A stretch of DNA of 64,000 bases, taken from NCBI RefSeq assembly GCF_016616235.1, contig NZ_CP067100.1, positions 5,515,001 to 5,579,000 on the forward strand. Reading direction: 5' to 3'. The DNA is from Bradyrhizobium diazoefficiens. Lineage in GTDB: Bacteria > Pseudomonadota > Alphaproteobacteria > Rhizobiales > Xanthobacteraceae. Both the position numbers and the translations under genes were made by a program. Numbering within the stretch: the stretch's first letter is position 1; every line of letters starts with the position of its first letter. Of the stretch, positions 46,109 through 56,869 are shown piece by piece. Below the pieces are notes generated by a model that had not been told where the DNA came from, did not search any database, and saw only the letters and a list, made by a program, of their open reading frames with translations.

Positions 46109-46453
46109 ATGCCGTTTTCCAACGACGATATCCAGGCTTGCGCAAGCCGTCGGCACCAGGCGGAGAAGACCCGCGTGCAGATCCGGCAGCTCTCTCAGGA
46201 TTTCCCAGACATCAGCATCGCCAATGCCTACGCGATTCAGAAGGGGTGGGTCGACGTCAAGATCGCGGAGGGGCGCATCGCAAGGAGTCACAAGATCGGC
46301 GTGACCTCGAAGGCGATGCAGAGCGCGCTCGATATCGACGGGCCTGACTCGGGCGTGCTCGCCGGCTCCTTCATCCCGATCGAGACCCGCAACGGCGACA
46401 CAATTCAGGCCGATTATGGCGCCTACGGCTCGGTCAGCAGCTACTTCGCTTAG
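46109..46453 (+). pseudogene. hpaH: Internally deleted 2-oxohept-4-ene-1,7-dioate hydratase HpaH
   Basis: 114 residues instead of about 265. Residues 1-84 match the N-terminal part of HpaH (AEKTRVQIRQLS, AYAIQKGW, HKIGVTSKAMQ). Residues 86-114 match the extreme C-terminus (GDTIQADYGAYGSVSSYF). The joint at about 46352-46366 (codons 82-86) is in frame, so roughly 150 central residues, including the metal-binding glutamates of the fumarylacetoacetase-like fold, are missing. It is called a pseudogene because that catalytic centre is gone, although the frame stays open and hpaF follows 30 bases later. Confidence 0.75.
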
Positions 46454-46483
46454 GCGAACAAAAAGATAGGGAATGAAATCGCG

Positions 46484-46874
46484 ATGCCGCATTTCACCAT
46501 CGAATATTCGGCCAATCTCGATGGCCGCCTCGATATCGATACGGTTTGCGAGGTCGTGCGCAAGGCGGCGGTGGAGACCGGCATCTTCCCGCTCGGCGGC
46601 ATCCGCGTTCGCGCTGTGAGGTGTGAACATTATGCGATCGCCGATGCGCGGCAGGACTACGGCTTCCTCGACATGGTGCTGCGCATCGGCGAAGGCCGCG
46701 ACCTCAAGACCCGCCAGAAAGCCGGCGACTACGTTTTCCAGGCGCTGTCAAAGCATCTCGACCCCGTCTTCGCCGCCAGCAAATTCGCTCTGTCGTTCGA
46801 CATGCAGATCAACGACAAGGACACCAGCTGGAAGCGCAACAACATCCACGACGCATTGAAAGTGGAGGCCGCTC

Positions 46875-46882
<8 letters not shown>
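46484..46882 (+). CDS. hpaF: 5-carboxymethyl-2-hydroxymuconate isomerase HpaF
   Basis: 132 residues, the family length. The proline just after the start Met (Pro2 of MPHFTIEYSANL) is the catalytic base of this tautomerase-like isomerase once Met is removed. It isomerises the ring-cleavage product after HpaE oxidation. The end overlaps the hpaE start by eight bases. Confidence 0.9.
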
Positions 46883-48413
<1,531 letters not shown>

Positions 48414-48415
48414 TT

Positions 48416-48518
48416 GTCATTCCGGGGCGTGCGCAGCACGAACCTGGAATCCATTCATCCACCAACTCTGCTGCATTACGGATTCCGGGTTCGGCTCTTC
48501 GAGCCGCCCCGGAATGAC
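48416..48518. repeat. Palindromic intergenic repeat, 'gtcattccgggg' family
   Basis: GTCATTCCGGGGCG and CCCCGGAATGAC end the element as inverted copies. The same family recurs at 56731-56836. Here it lies between hpaE and hpaD inside an otherwise compact operon, so it could fold in the mRNA. Confidence 0.65.
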
Positions 48519-48539
48519 AGGACCGAGGGGGAAACGCAC

Positions 48540-49523
48540 ATGCCCGTACCGCAACACATTTTCGAGCCGCCGTTCAACATCATCCGCTCCAGCCACGTCG
48601 TGCTCGACGTGACCGACCTGAAGCTGAGCCGCGCGTTCTACGAGACCACAATCGGCCTGCATGTCGAGGATTCCGACGACAAGGTCGTCTACTTGCGCGC
48701 CGCCGAGGAGCATCAGCATCACTCGCTGGTGCTGCGGAAAGCGGCGGCGCCGGCCTGCGCCCGGCTCGGCTTCAAGGTCGGCAACGACGGCGATCTCGAC
48801 AAGGCGGCCGCCTTTCTCTCAAAAAACAGTCTCAACTACGCCTTCGTCAACCAGCCCTTCCAGGGCCGCACGCTGCAATTCACCGACCCCTTCGGTTTCC
48901 AGATCGAACTCTACGCGGCGATGGACCGGCGGCCGCATCTGCTCCGCCGCTACGATCTCTACCGGGGATGCCATCCGCAGCGGCTCGATCATTTCAACGT
49001 CTTCGCCGCCGAGGTGCAGGACACTGTCGAGTTCTATGCGCGGCTCGGCTTCCGCCTCACCGAATACGCCGAGGAGGACGGACCGAACGGCCGCATTGCC
49101 GCCGCCTGGATGCATCGCAAGGGCAACGTCCACGACTTCGCCATCACCAACGGCAAGGGCCCGCGGCTGCATCACTTCGCCTACTGGACGCCGACGGCGA
49201 TGAACATCATCCATCTCTGCGACGTCATGGCCTCCCAGGGTTTTGTGAAGAACATCGAGCGCGGCCCCGGACGCCACGGCATCTCGAACGCCTTCTTCCT
49301 CTACGTGCGCGATCCCGATGGGCACCGCCTCGAACTCTACACCAGCGACTATTTTACCGGCGATCACGACCACGAGCCGCTGCGCTGGTCACTGCGCGAT
49401 CCGCGCCGCCAGACATTGTGGGGCGCGCCGGCGCCGCGCTCCTGGTTCGAGCAGGGCTCGCCCTTCACGGGCCAGGCCGTGCGCGAGCCGAACTTCGTCG
49501 CAGACGTGCTGGTGGCGGATTGA
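48540..49523 (+). CDS. hpaD: 3,4-dihydroxyphenylacetate 2,3-dioxygenase HpaD
   Basis: 327 residues from the ATG at 48540, preceded by GAGGGGG; the frame is open from 48414 through the repeat. It is a two-domain type I extradiol dioxygenase: metal ligands are H151 (DHFNVF), H211 or H212 (LHHFAYW) and E265 (RLELYTSD). It cleaves homoprotocatechuate in the meta position to give 5-carboxymethyl-2-hydroxymuconate semialdehyde, which HpaE then oxidises. Confidence 0.9.
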   Translation: MPVPQHIFEPPFNIIRSSHVVLDVTDLKLSRAFYETTIGLHVEDSDDKVVYLRAAEEHQHHSLVLRKAAAPACARLGFKVGNDGDLDKAAAFLSKNSLNYAFVNQPFQGRTLQFTDPFGFQIELYAAMDRRPHLLRRYDLYRGCHPQRLDHFNVFAAEVQDTVEFYARLGFRLTEYAEEDGPNGRIAAAWMHRKGNVHDFAITNGKGPRLHHFAYWTPTAMNIIHLCDVMASQGFVKNIERGPGRHGISNAFFLYVRDPDGHRLELYTSDYFTGDHDHEPLRWSLRDPRRQTLWGAPAPRSWFEQGSPFTGQAVREPNFVADVLVAD

Positions 49524-49650
49524 GGAGGCCCCCTCGCCTCGCCACCTATGCCGTCAAGAGGGAAACATGCTACGGCGACCGAGGGCATCGGCTCCTTGTG
49601 CAACGGCGTCGCCAACAAGGCCTGACCAACCATCGAAGTGGAATAGCAGA

Positions 49651-51276
49651 ATGAGCACCCTCACCGGCGGCGAAGCGATCGTCAGCGGCCTTGTCGCCCA
49701 CGCGGTCGACACCGTGTTCGGCCTGCCCGGCGCGCAGGTCTACGGCCTGTTCGACGCCTTCCACCAGGCCCAGCTCAAGGTGATCGGCGCGCGGCACGAG
49801 CAGGCCTGCGGCTACATGGCGTTCGGCTATGCGCGCGCGAGCGGCCGGCCCGGCGTGTTCAGCGTGGTGCCCGGCCCCGGCGTGCTCAACGCAAGTGCGG
49901 CGCTGCTCACTGCGTTTGGCTGCAACGAGCCGGTGCTGTGCGTCACCGGCCAGGTGCCGACGCAATTCCTCGGCAAGGGCCGCGGCCATCTGCACGAGAT
50001 GCCGGACCAGCTCGCGACCTTGCGCACCTATGTAAAATGGGCCGACCGCATCGAATATCCCGGCAACGCGCCGACGGTCGTCGCACGCGCCTTTCAGGAA
50101 ATGATGTCTGGCCGCCGCGGCCCCGCCTCGGTCGAAATGCCCTGGGATGTCTTCACGCAGCGTGCGGACACGGCCACCGCGCAGGTGCTGGAGCCCCTGC
50201 CCGCGCCGCTGCCTGATCCCGATATGATCAAGCAGGCCGCCGCGCTGATCAGGGCCAGCAGGGCGCCGATGATCTTCGTCGGCAGCGGCGCGATCGAGGC
50301 GGGAGAGGAAATCCTCGAGCTCGCAGAGATGATCGATGCGCCCGTCGTCGCGTTCCGCAGCGGCCGCGGCATCGTCTCCAATGCGCATGAGCTTGGCCTC
50401 ACCATGGCAGCCGCCTACAAGCTGTGGGCGAACACCGACCTCATGATCGGCATCGGCACGCGGCTGGAATTGCCGACGATGTCGCGCTGGCCGTATCGGC
50501 CGGACGGCCTCAAGAGCATCCGCATTGACATCGATCCGGTCGAGATGCGGCGCTTTATCTCCGACACCGCCATCGTCGCCGATGCCAAGGCCGCAACCGC
50601 CGATCTCGCCGCCGCCGTGCGCAAGGCAGGTTACAGCAAGACTGCCCGCCGCCGCGCCGCGATCCGCGAGGCGACTGCGACTGCCCTGGCCGAGATCCAG
50701 CGCATCCAGCCGCAGATGGCCTATCTCAACATTTTGCGCGAGGTGCTGCCGGCGAACGCGATCGTCACTGATGAATTGTCGCAATTCGGCTTCGCCTCCT
50801 GGTACGGCTTTCCGATCTACCAGCCGCGCACCTTCATCACCTCAGGCTATCAGGGCACGCTCGGCTCGGGTTTTCCGACCGCGCTCGGCGCCAAGGTGGC
50901 CAATCCCGACAAGCCTGTCGTGGCGATCACCGGCGACGGCGGCTTCATGTTCGGCGTGCAGGAGCTTGCCACCGCCGTGCAGTTCAACATCGGCGTGGTG
51001 ACGCTGGTGTTCAACAACAACGCCTACGGCAATGTCCGCCGCGACCAACGCGAGCGTTTTGACGGGCGCGTGGTGGCGTCGGACCTGGTCAACCCGGATT
51101 TCGTCAAGCTCGCGGAGTCGTTTGGTGTCGCGGCGGCACGTGTGACCGCGCCGGACCAGTTCAAGGCGGCAATGGAGAAGGCGCTTAGCCATGGCGGGCC
51201 GTATCTGATCTCGGTCGAGGTGACCAGGGACTCCGAAGTGAGCCCGTGGGCGTTCATTCATCCGCCGAAGCCGTGA
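49651..51276 (+). CDS. Thiamine-diphosphate-dependent enzyme (acetolactate-synthase-like)
   Basis: 541 residues. N-terminal PYR domain with the ThDP-activating Glu in GARHEQACGYMAFGYAR, central domain, then PP domain with GDGGFMFG and FNNNAYGN, the GDG-x-N metal/ThDP motif. The family includes acetolactate synthases, benzoylformate decarboxylases and oxalyl-CoA decarboxylases; the sequence does not pick one. It follows hpaD by 127 bases on the same strand, but is not a standard hpa gene. The frame open to 49318 runs through hpaD in another frame. Confidence 0.82.
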   Translation: MSTLTGGEAIVSGLVAHAVDTVFGLPGAQVYGLFDAFHQAQLKVIGARHEQACGYMAFGYARASGRPGVFSVVPGPGVLNASAALLTAFGCNEPVLCVTGQVPTQFLGKGRGHLHEMPDQLATLRTYVKWADRIEYPGNAPTVVARAFQEMMSGRRGPASVEMPWDVFTQRADTATAQVLEPLPAPLPDPDMIKQAAALIRASRAPMIFVGSGAIEAGEEILELAEMIDAPVVAFRSGRGIVSNAHELGLTMAAAYKLWANTDLMIGIGTRLELPTMSRWPYRPDGLKSIRIDIDPVEMRRFISDTAIVADAKAATADLAAAVRKAGYSKTARRRAAIREATATALAEIQRIQPQMAYLNILREVLPANAIVTDELSQFGFASWYGFPIYQPRTFITSGYQGTLGSGFPTALGAKVANPDKPVVAITGDGGFMFGVQELATAVQFNIGVVTLVFNNNAYGNVRRDQRERFDGRVVASDLVNPDFVKLAESFGVAAARVTAPDQFKAAMEKALSHGGPYLISVEVTRDSEVSPWAFIHPPKP

Positions 51277-51390
51277 TCCTCATGGTGAGGAGGCGCGTAG
51301 CGCCGTCTCGAACCATGAAAGGCCCGGCTGTTGCATCCGGGCCTTCATCCTTCGAGACGCGCGCGAGGGGCGCGCTCCTCAGGATGAGGA
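51277..51390. repeat. Intergenic palindromic repeat with internal terminator-like hairpin
   Basis: TCCTCATGGTGAGGAGGCGCG and CTCCTCAGGATGAGGA flank GAAAGGCCCGG-loop-CCGGGCCTTC (51317-51345). It stands between the convergent ThDP enzyme and alkB and may stop both transcripts. Confidence 0.6.
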
Positions 51391-51396
51391 GTTGGA

Positions 51397-52050
51397 TCAC
51401 CGCGTTCTCCGAAACGTCAGATTGATCCGCTTGCGCCCAAGCAGCGCATGCTCGCCATCAGCGAGCGGCGCGACGCCGTGATAGACGAGCCTGCTGGTCC
51501 CGCCCCAGACCACGACATCGCCATGGACCAGACGGAAGCGGCGCGGCTTGTCGCTCCGCGTCAGGCCGCCGAACAGGAACGTCGCGGGCAGGCCGAGCGA
51601 GACCGAGACGATCGGCGCGGAAAAATCCAGCTCGTCCTTGTCCTGGTGCAACGACAGCCGCGTGCCGGGCTCGTAGCGGTTGACGAGACAGGCATCGGGC
51701 GCGAAGTTTTGGAAACCGCCCTGCTCCGCTGCGCGGCGGGCGAGATCACGGAGCACGGGAGGCATCGCGGGCCACGGCGCGCCGGTTCGCGGATCGATCG
51801 GATCATAGCGATAGCCGGTGTGATCGGTGATCCAGCCGCGCTCGCCGCAATTGGTCATCGCCACCGACATCTGATAGCCGCCCGGCGTGGTCATGCGCCG
51901 GAACGGCGACTGCGCCACGATCGTGCGCACGGCTTCGATCAGCTCGCTCTCGATCGGCTTGACGAACCCGCGCAGCAGCACGGCGCCGTCGGCGATCTGC
52001 TCGCGCGACGGCTGCGTCTCGGCGACGCTATCGAACAAATCAGCCGTCAA
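51397..52050 (-). CDS. alkB: Alpha-ketoglutarate-dependent DNA dealkylase AlkB
   Basis: 217 residues. Iron ligands H135 and D137 (SLHQDKDE) and H191 (VYHGVAP), plus the 2-oxoglutarate-binding RINLTFRR near the C-terminus, match AlkB. It removes methyl and other alkyl groups from bases such as 1-methyladenine and 3-methylcytosine. It follows a second 2-oxoglutarate oxygenase by nine bases. Confidence 0.93.
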   Translation of the reverse strand: MTADLFDSVAETQPSREQIADGAVLLRGFVKPIESELIEAVRTIVAQSPFRRMTTPGGYQMSVAMTNCGERGWITDHTGYRYDPIDPRTGAPWPAMPPVLRDLARRAAEQGGFQNFAPDACLVNRYEPGTRLSLHQDKDELDFSAPIVSVSLGLPATFLFGGLTRSDKPRRFRLVHGDVVVWGGTSRLVYHGVAPLADGEHALLGRKRINLTFRRTR

Positions 52051-52059
52051 CCGCCGCGC

Positions 52060-52806
52060 TCATTCGGCATCATGAAAGATCACACCGAGTGTGTGGCGCT
52101 GCCCCGAGCGAATCCGGCTGACGCCATGGCGCATGTTAACGCGGTAGGTGCCGCGCGTCCCTTGCACCGGACGATGATGCACAGCAAAGGCGACAGCGTC
52201 GCCCTGCGCCAGCGGAACCACTTCGGCGCGAGACTGCATGCGCGGACGCTGCTCGGTCAGCACGAACTCGCCGCCGGTGAAGTCACGCCCCGGCTCGGAG
52301 AGCAGGATCGCGACCTGGAGCGGAAAGACGTGCTCGCCATAGAGATCCTGATGCAGGCAATTGAAGTCGCCGGCCTCATATTGTAGCAGCAGCGGCGTCG
52401 GCCGCGACTGGCCTGCCTCGTGGCAGCGCTTCAGGAAGGCGGCGTGCGCGGCGGGATAGCGGATGTCGATCCCCATCGCCTCATTCCAGCGATTGGCGAC
52501 GCCTTGCAGGTGCGCATAGAGCGCCGGACGGAGGTCAGCGATCAGCTCGGGCAGCGGATAGGAGAAATATTTGTACTCGCCGCGGCCAAAGCCGTGGCGG
52601 CCCATGACAATACGGCTGCGGAAGTGCGCATCGTCCGGGTAGAGCGCGGCGACGGCGCGACATTGGTCCGGCGTCAGCAGGCCTTTCAGAACGGCGCAGC
52701 CTTGGGAGTCGAGCTCGGCCGTGATTTGCGGCCAGTCGAGGGCATTGACGTGGGTGGCGAGGTCGACGGATGGTTTATGGGATGATTTGCGCGCTGTTGC
52801 TGTCAT
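52060..52806 (-). CDS. 2OG-Fe(II) oxygenase
   Basis: 248 residues of the 2OG-Fe(II) dioxygenase superfamily. H152 and D154 (CLHQDLYGEHVFPLQ) are the first two iron ligands and a later His in VNMRHGVSRI is the third. Such genes often sit next to alkB; an oxidative demethylation or DNA-repair link is inferred. The substrate is not known. It heads the two-gene unit with alkB. Confidence 0.85.
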   Translation of the reverse strand: MTATARKSSHKPSVDLATHVNALDWPQITAELDSQGCAVLKGLLTPDQCRAVAALYPDDAHFRSRIVMGRHGFGRGEYKYFSYPLPELIADLRPALYAHLQGVANRWNEAMGIDIRYPAAHAAFLKRCHEAGQSRPTPLLLQYEAGDFNCLHQDLYGEHVFPLQVAILLSEPGRDFTGGEFVLTEQRPRMQSRAEVVPLAQGDAVAFAVHHRPVQGTRGTYRVNMRHGVSRIRSGQRHTLGVIFHDAE

Positions 52807-52865
52807 GGCTGCGACTTTCGCAATGCGCCCCCTCTGCCGCCACCCGATTTCCGACTACCTCCCCC

Positions 52866-52948
52866 TCATTGTGAGGAGCTCTTGCGACGAAGCATCCAGG
52901 CTCCCTCCGCGGAACCAGTCTGGATTGCTTCGCTTCGCTCGCAATGAC
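52866..52948. repeat. Palindromic intergenic repeat, 'gtcattgcg' family, second copy
   Basis: CATTGTGAGGAGC and GCTCGCAATGAC inverted ends enclose CATCCAGGCTCCC-like sequence, as in the copy at 321-402. Confidence 0.6.
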
Positions 52949-52960
52949 GGCGGAGAGACA

Positions 52961-53647
52961 TCAACCCAACACCGGCAGCGTCACAACGTCATAGCCGTGC
53001 TTGATCGTGCGCTTCAGCACGGGATCCTCCAGCTCGAACTCGAAGCGGTCGGCGGGGCGGATGCCGCCCTTGGCCGCAAACGTGCCGCCGAACATGGCGC
53101 AGCCGTCGGGGAGCTTGCCACCCGGAAAGCCGCGCGCGATCAGCTCAGTGACCGGCAGCATCGCGTCCAGCGTACCCTCCTGGTAGAGCACGCGCTCGCC
53201 GTTGATGGTGGCGTAGGAGCGCAAAATCATCTTGTCCCAATGGCCGATGACGTCCTCGAGCTCCCACAGCGTGGACGCCACCGGCTTGTCGCACATCTGC
53301 TTGGAGACGGTGACGCTGTAAGCCTCGACCTTGCGGTCGGTGTGGTCGGAGCCGCAGCCGACGAAGATGCGGCCCTGCCAGCCGATCAGCACGAACTCGA
53401 CCTCGCCGCTGGAATCGCCGCCGCAGCACTCGATGCTGTCTTCCTGGGTCAGCCGCCGCGCCGAGGCACGGTAGTAGATCGGCGTTGTGGCCGGCCGGGC
53501 GATGCCCATGGCTTCCAGCTCCGCGATGTGCTTGTCGCGCGCGATCGTATCGCGGCCGGTCCAGCCGGCGATGACCAGCCGGTCGATCGCCAAGGTCAGC
53601 GGGGTGGTGGTGTCCTGGGCGTCGACGGTGAAAGTGAGGTCAAACAC
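52961..53647 (-). CDS. DUF2848 family protein
   Basis: 228 residues from a GTG at 53647 that overlaps the amidase stop by eight bases; the frame is also open to 53680. The DUF2848 signature is seen as SARRLTQEDSIECCGGDSSG and GSDHTDRKVE. The function of the family is unknown. The strong coupling to an amidase suggests that the two act in one pathway for an amide or cyclic imide substrate, which is inference. Confidence 0.8.
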   Translation of the reverse strand: MFDLTFTVDAQDTTTPLTLAIDRLVIAGWTGRDTIARDKHIAELEAMGIARPATTPIYYRASARRLTQEDSIECCGGDSSGEVEFVLIGWQGRIFVGCGSDHTDRKVEAYSVTVSKQMCDKPVASTLWELEDVIGHWDKMILRSYATINGERVLYQEGTLDAMLPVTELIARGFPGGKLPDGCAMFGGTFAAKGGIRPADRFEFELEDPVLKRTIKHGYDVVTLPVLG

Positions 53648-54989
53648 GAACAACGGCCTCCATGCCGGCAGCAAGTTCAAAGATACGGCGGTCGGAGCCG
53701 CCCGCGCCGGCCAGCATCAGACCGACCGGAACCTCGCCCTCGCGATGGGCGGGCAGCGAGATCGCGCAGCCGTCGATCATGTTGATCAGGCTGCAATTGC
53801 GCAAGGCACGGATGTTCTCGCGCGCAAATGCCTGGTCGTCGGCGAGATCGGCGATCTTTGGCGGCGTGTTGGGCGTGGTCGGCAGCACCAGGGCGTCATA
53901 GGGCGCGATGCGCGCGTTGACGCGGGCGATCAGCGAGCGGCGTTCGTTGAGGAGATCGATGTAGTCGGCCGCGCTCTGCGCCTCGCCGCGCATGATGCGC
54001 ACATAGACGCGGGGGTCGTAGACGTCGCCCTTGGCGGTGATGAGATAGCGATGCCAGGCGTAGCTTTCGGAAGCCGCAAAACCGCCCTTGGCATTCATCG
54101 GGCCGATGTCGTGGAACTCCGCCATCTCGATGCGTTCGATGATGGCGCCGCGATCGGCAAGCGTCTTCAGCGCACGCGCGAAAGTATCGGCGACGTCCGC
54201 ATCGAGATCGTCGAGCGCGATCGTGGTGGGCACCGCCAGCCGCATGCCCTGGATCGGCCGCGGCTTCAACGGAACGATCGGCTCATTGGCCAGCACCGCA
54301 TCGAGTATGGCGCAGCAGCTGACCGATCGCGCCAAGGGCCCGATGCTGTCGAGCGAGAATGACAGCGGCACGGAGCCATCGAGCGGCACGCGGCGCTGCG
54401 TCGGCTTGTAGCCGACGATGCCGTTATAGGCCGCCGGAATGCGGCAGGAGCCGCCGGTGTCGGTGCCGAGCCCGCCATGCGCCATGCCGTCGAGCACGGA
54501 CACTGCGGCGCCTGAGGATGAGCCGCCGGGCACATGGCCTGCGGCGCGGTTCCAGGCGCCTTTAGGTGTACCAAAGTGCGGATTGATGCCGATGCCGGAA
54601 TAGGCGAACTCGGTCATGTTGGTGCGGCCGATCACGACGAAGCCGGCCTTGCGCAGCCGAGCCACGGCCGCGGCATCCTGTGCGGCCGGCGCAGAATCGT
54701 CGAGTGCGCGGGAGCCCGCGCGCGTCACCTGGCCCCTGATGTCGAACAGATCCTTGATCGAGACCGGGATACCGGCATAGCGCGACGGCGCCGCCTTGAC
54801 CTGGCGCAGGGCATCCATTGCATCCGCGGCCGCCAGCGCGGCGTCCTTGTCGACATGGAGGAAGGTGCGCTGGCCCTCGCCGGCGGGGTCGGCGATCCTG
54901 GCGATGCACGCCTCGACCAGCTTGCGGGAGGTGGTGCGGCCGCTTTCGAGGTCTTCGGCCAGCTTCGCCAGTGTCGGAAAATCGGGCAT
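53640..54989 (-). CDS. Amidase-signature family amidase
   Basis: 449 residues. The Ser-cisSer-Lys triad is present: Lys in PVSIKDLFD, cis-Ser in PGGSSSGAAV and nucleophile Ser in DTGGSCRIPA. Such enzymes hydrolyse amides; substrate range is not readable from sequence. GatA is unlikely because no gatB/gatC genes are near. It is upstream of and overlaps the DUF2848 gene. Confidence 0.9.
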   Translation of the reverse strand: MPDFPTLAKLAEDLESGRTTSRKLVEACIARIADPAGEGQRTFLHVDKDAALAAADAMDALRQVKAAPSRYAGIPVSIKDLFDIRGQVTRAGSRALDDSAPAAQDAAAVARLRKAGFVVIGRTNMTEFAYSGIGINPHFGTPKGAWNRAAGHVPGGSSSGAAVSVLDGMAHGGLGTDTGGSCRIPAAYNGIVGYKPTQRRVPLDGSVPLSFSLDSIGPLARSVSCCAILDAVLANEPIVPLKPRPIQGMRLAVPTTIALDDLDADVADTFARALKTLADRGAIIERIEMAEFHDIGPMNAKGGFAASESYAWHRYLITAKGDVYDPRVYVRIMRGEAQSAADYIDLLNERRSLIARVNARIAPYDALVLPTTPNTPPKIADLADDQAFARENIRALRNCSLINMIDGCAISLPAHREGEVPVGLMLAGAGGSDRRIFELAAGMEAVVRV

Positions 54990-55167
54990 GTCTGTCTCAC
55001 GGAATATTGCGCGCGCAATCTATAGCGCCAGCTCAGTTCGACACAAGCATTGTGCGCATGATGGCATGCATGCGCATTGCTGGACCGTTGACGCGCCATA
55101 GTCGATTGTCGCATCAAGATCGAAACAGGCGGGCGCAAAGGCCTGCCCTTGAGGAGGGCGTTCCGAG

Positions 55168-55581
55168 ATGGCCGAACCGCAGCGCGCGCGACCGAAACCG
55201 ACGCCGGAGACCCAGCATTTCTGGGACGGCACGAAAGCAGGCGAACTGCGCCTGCAGCGCTGCGATGCCTGCGCGCATGTCTATTTCCCGCCGCGCCCGT
55301 TCTGCCCCTCCTGCGCCTCGCGCAAGGTCTCTGTCTTCAAGGCGAGCGGCAAGGGCTTCCTCTACAGCTATGTGATCAACCACCGGCCCGCCGCGCCCGG
55401 CTTCACGCCGCCCTACGCCATCGCGGTGGTCGAGCTCGACGAGGGGCCGCGGATGATGAGCAACATCATCGACTGCCCGCAGACGCCGGAAGCACTCGAA
55501 CTCGACATGAAGCTCGAGGTCGCCTTCGAGGCGCTCGACGACAAGATCACCCTCCCCGTCTTCCGTCCGGCGAAGGGATAG
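55168..55581 (+). CDS. Zn-ribbon/OB-fold (DUF35) protein
   Basis: 137 residues. The N-terminal zinc ribbon has CDAC (about 32-35) and CPSC (about 48-51), followed by an OB fold (FLYSYVINHRPAAPGFTPPY, AIAVVELDEGPRMMSNI). These proteins pair with thiolase-like proteins as acyl-CoA handling partners. The thiolase gene starts three bases after its stop. Confidence 0.88.
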   Translation: MAEPQRARPKPTPETQHFWDGTKAGELRLQRCDACAHVYFPPRPFCPSCASRKVSVFKASGKGFLYSYVINHRPAAPGFTPPYAIAVVELDEGPRMMSNIIDCPQTPEALELDMKLEVAFEALDDKITLPVFRPAKG

Positions 55582-55584
55582 ACC

Positions 55585-56724
55585 ATGCGCAAGAACCAGG
55601 TTGCCGTCGTCGGCGCGGCCGAGACCACCGAGCTCGGAATCATCCCCAACGCCTCGCAGCTCCAGCTGCACGCGGATGCTGCGCTCAATGCCATTGCGGA
55701 CGCCGGGCTGAAGCTCTCGGACATCGACGGCTTTGCCACCGCGGTCGAAACGCCGCAGCAGGTCTGCCACTATCTCGGCATCAAGCCGACCTGGGTGGAC
55801 GGCACCTCGGTCGGCGGCTGCTCGTTCATGCTGCACGTCCGCCACGCGGCCGCGGCGATCGAGGCCGGCCTGTGCAAGACCGTGCTGATCACCCATGCCG
55901 AGAGCGGCAAGTCGATGATCGGCAAGCTGCCGCGCTCGACGCCGGCTGATAGCCTGAACGGCCAATTCGAGGCGCCCTACGGCGTCTACGGTCCGCCCAG
56001 CATGTTCCCGATTCCCGTGCTGCGCTTCATGAAGACCTATGGCATCACGCACGAGCAGCTGGCGTCGGTGGCAGTCGTACAGCGCGAATGGGCGGCGAAG
56101 AATCCGCGCGCAATGATGAAGGACCCGATCACGGTCGCCGATGTCCTCAACTCGCGCATGATCGCCTATCCGTTCCGCCTGCTGCAGTGCTGCCTCGTCA
56201 CCGATGGCGGCGGCGCGCTGATCCTGACCTCGGCCGACCGCGCCAGGGATTTTCCGCGCAAGCCCGTCTACATCATGGGCACCGGCGAGAGCGTCGAGAC
56301 GCCGATGGTCAGCCAGATGGAGACGTTCAATTCCTCGCGCGCGTTCAAGACCGCGGGTCCCCTTGCTTTCAAGGAAGCCGGCATCGCGCACGGGGATGTC
56401 GACCATCTCATGATTTATGATGCCTTCGCGCATCTGCCGCTGTTCGGCCTCGGTGACCTCGGCTTCATGCCATATGAGGAAACCGGCAAGTTCATCGCGG
56501 ACGGCAACACGCGCCCGGGCGGAAAGCTGCCGCTCAACACCAATGGCGGCGGCCTCTCCTACATGCATTCCGGCATGTACGGCATGTACGCGCTCCAGGA
56601 GAGCGTGCGCCAGATGCGGGGTATCGCGCCGGCGCAGGTGCCGGGCGCGAAGATTTCGGTGTGCCACGGCGTCGGCGGCATGTTCGCGGCCAGTGGCACG
56701 ATCGTGTTTACGAACGAGAGGTAA
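55585..56724 (+). CDS. Thiolase-superfamily protein (SCP2-thiolase-like)
   Basis: 379 residues. Thiolase fold with SVGGCSFMLHVRHAAAAIEAG holding the candidate nucleophilic Cys, DAFAHLPLFGL and ISVCHGVGGMFAASG near the C-terminus; the usual H and C catalytic pair is only partly conserved. With the zinc-ribbon partner it belongs to the SCP2-like, non-condensing group that includes aldolase-type enzymes in sterol and lipid side-chain breakdown. Its true substrate is unknown. An SDR gene follows after a repeat. Confidence 0.82.
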   Translation: MRKNQVAVVGAAETTELGIIPNASQLQLHADAALNAIADAGLKLSDIDGFATAVETPQQVCHYLGIKPTWVDGTSVGGCSFMLHVRHAAAAIEAGLCKTVLITHAESGKSMIGKLPRSTPADSLNGQFEAPYGVYGPPSMFPIPVLRFMKTYGITHEQLASVAVVQREWAAKNPRAMMKDPITVADVLNSRMIAYPFRLLQCCLVTDGGGALILTSADRARDFPRKPVYIMGTGESVETPMVSQMETFNSSRAFKTAGPLAFKEAGIAHGDVDHLMIYDAFAHLPLFGLGDLGFMPYEETGKFIADGNTRPGGKLPLNTNGGGLSYMHSGMYGMYALQESVRQMRGIAPAQVPGAKISVCHGVGGMFAASGTIVFTNER

Positions 56725-56730
56725 CGAGCC

Positions 56731-56836
56731 GTCATTCCGGGGCGATGCGCAGCATCGAACCCGGAATCCATCGTGCAGCAAGCGAGGCGGAGAGATGGAT
56801 TCCGGGCTCGCGCCAAGAGGCGCGCCCCGGAATGAC
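56731..56836. repeat. Palindromic intergenic repeat, 'gtcattccgggg' family, second copy
   Basis: GTCATTCCGGGGCGATGCGC and GCGCCCCGGAATGAC ends are inverted. Same family as 48416-48518. It separates the thiolase and SDR genes. Confidence 0.65.
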
Positions 56837-56869
56837 TGCGGAATTTGGAACGGCTAGCGGAGAACCCAC

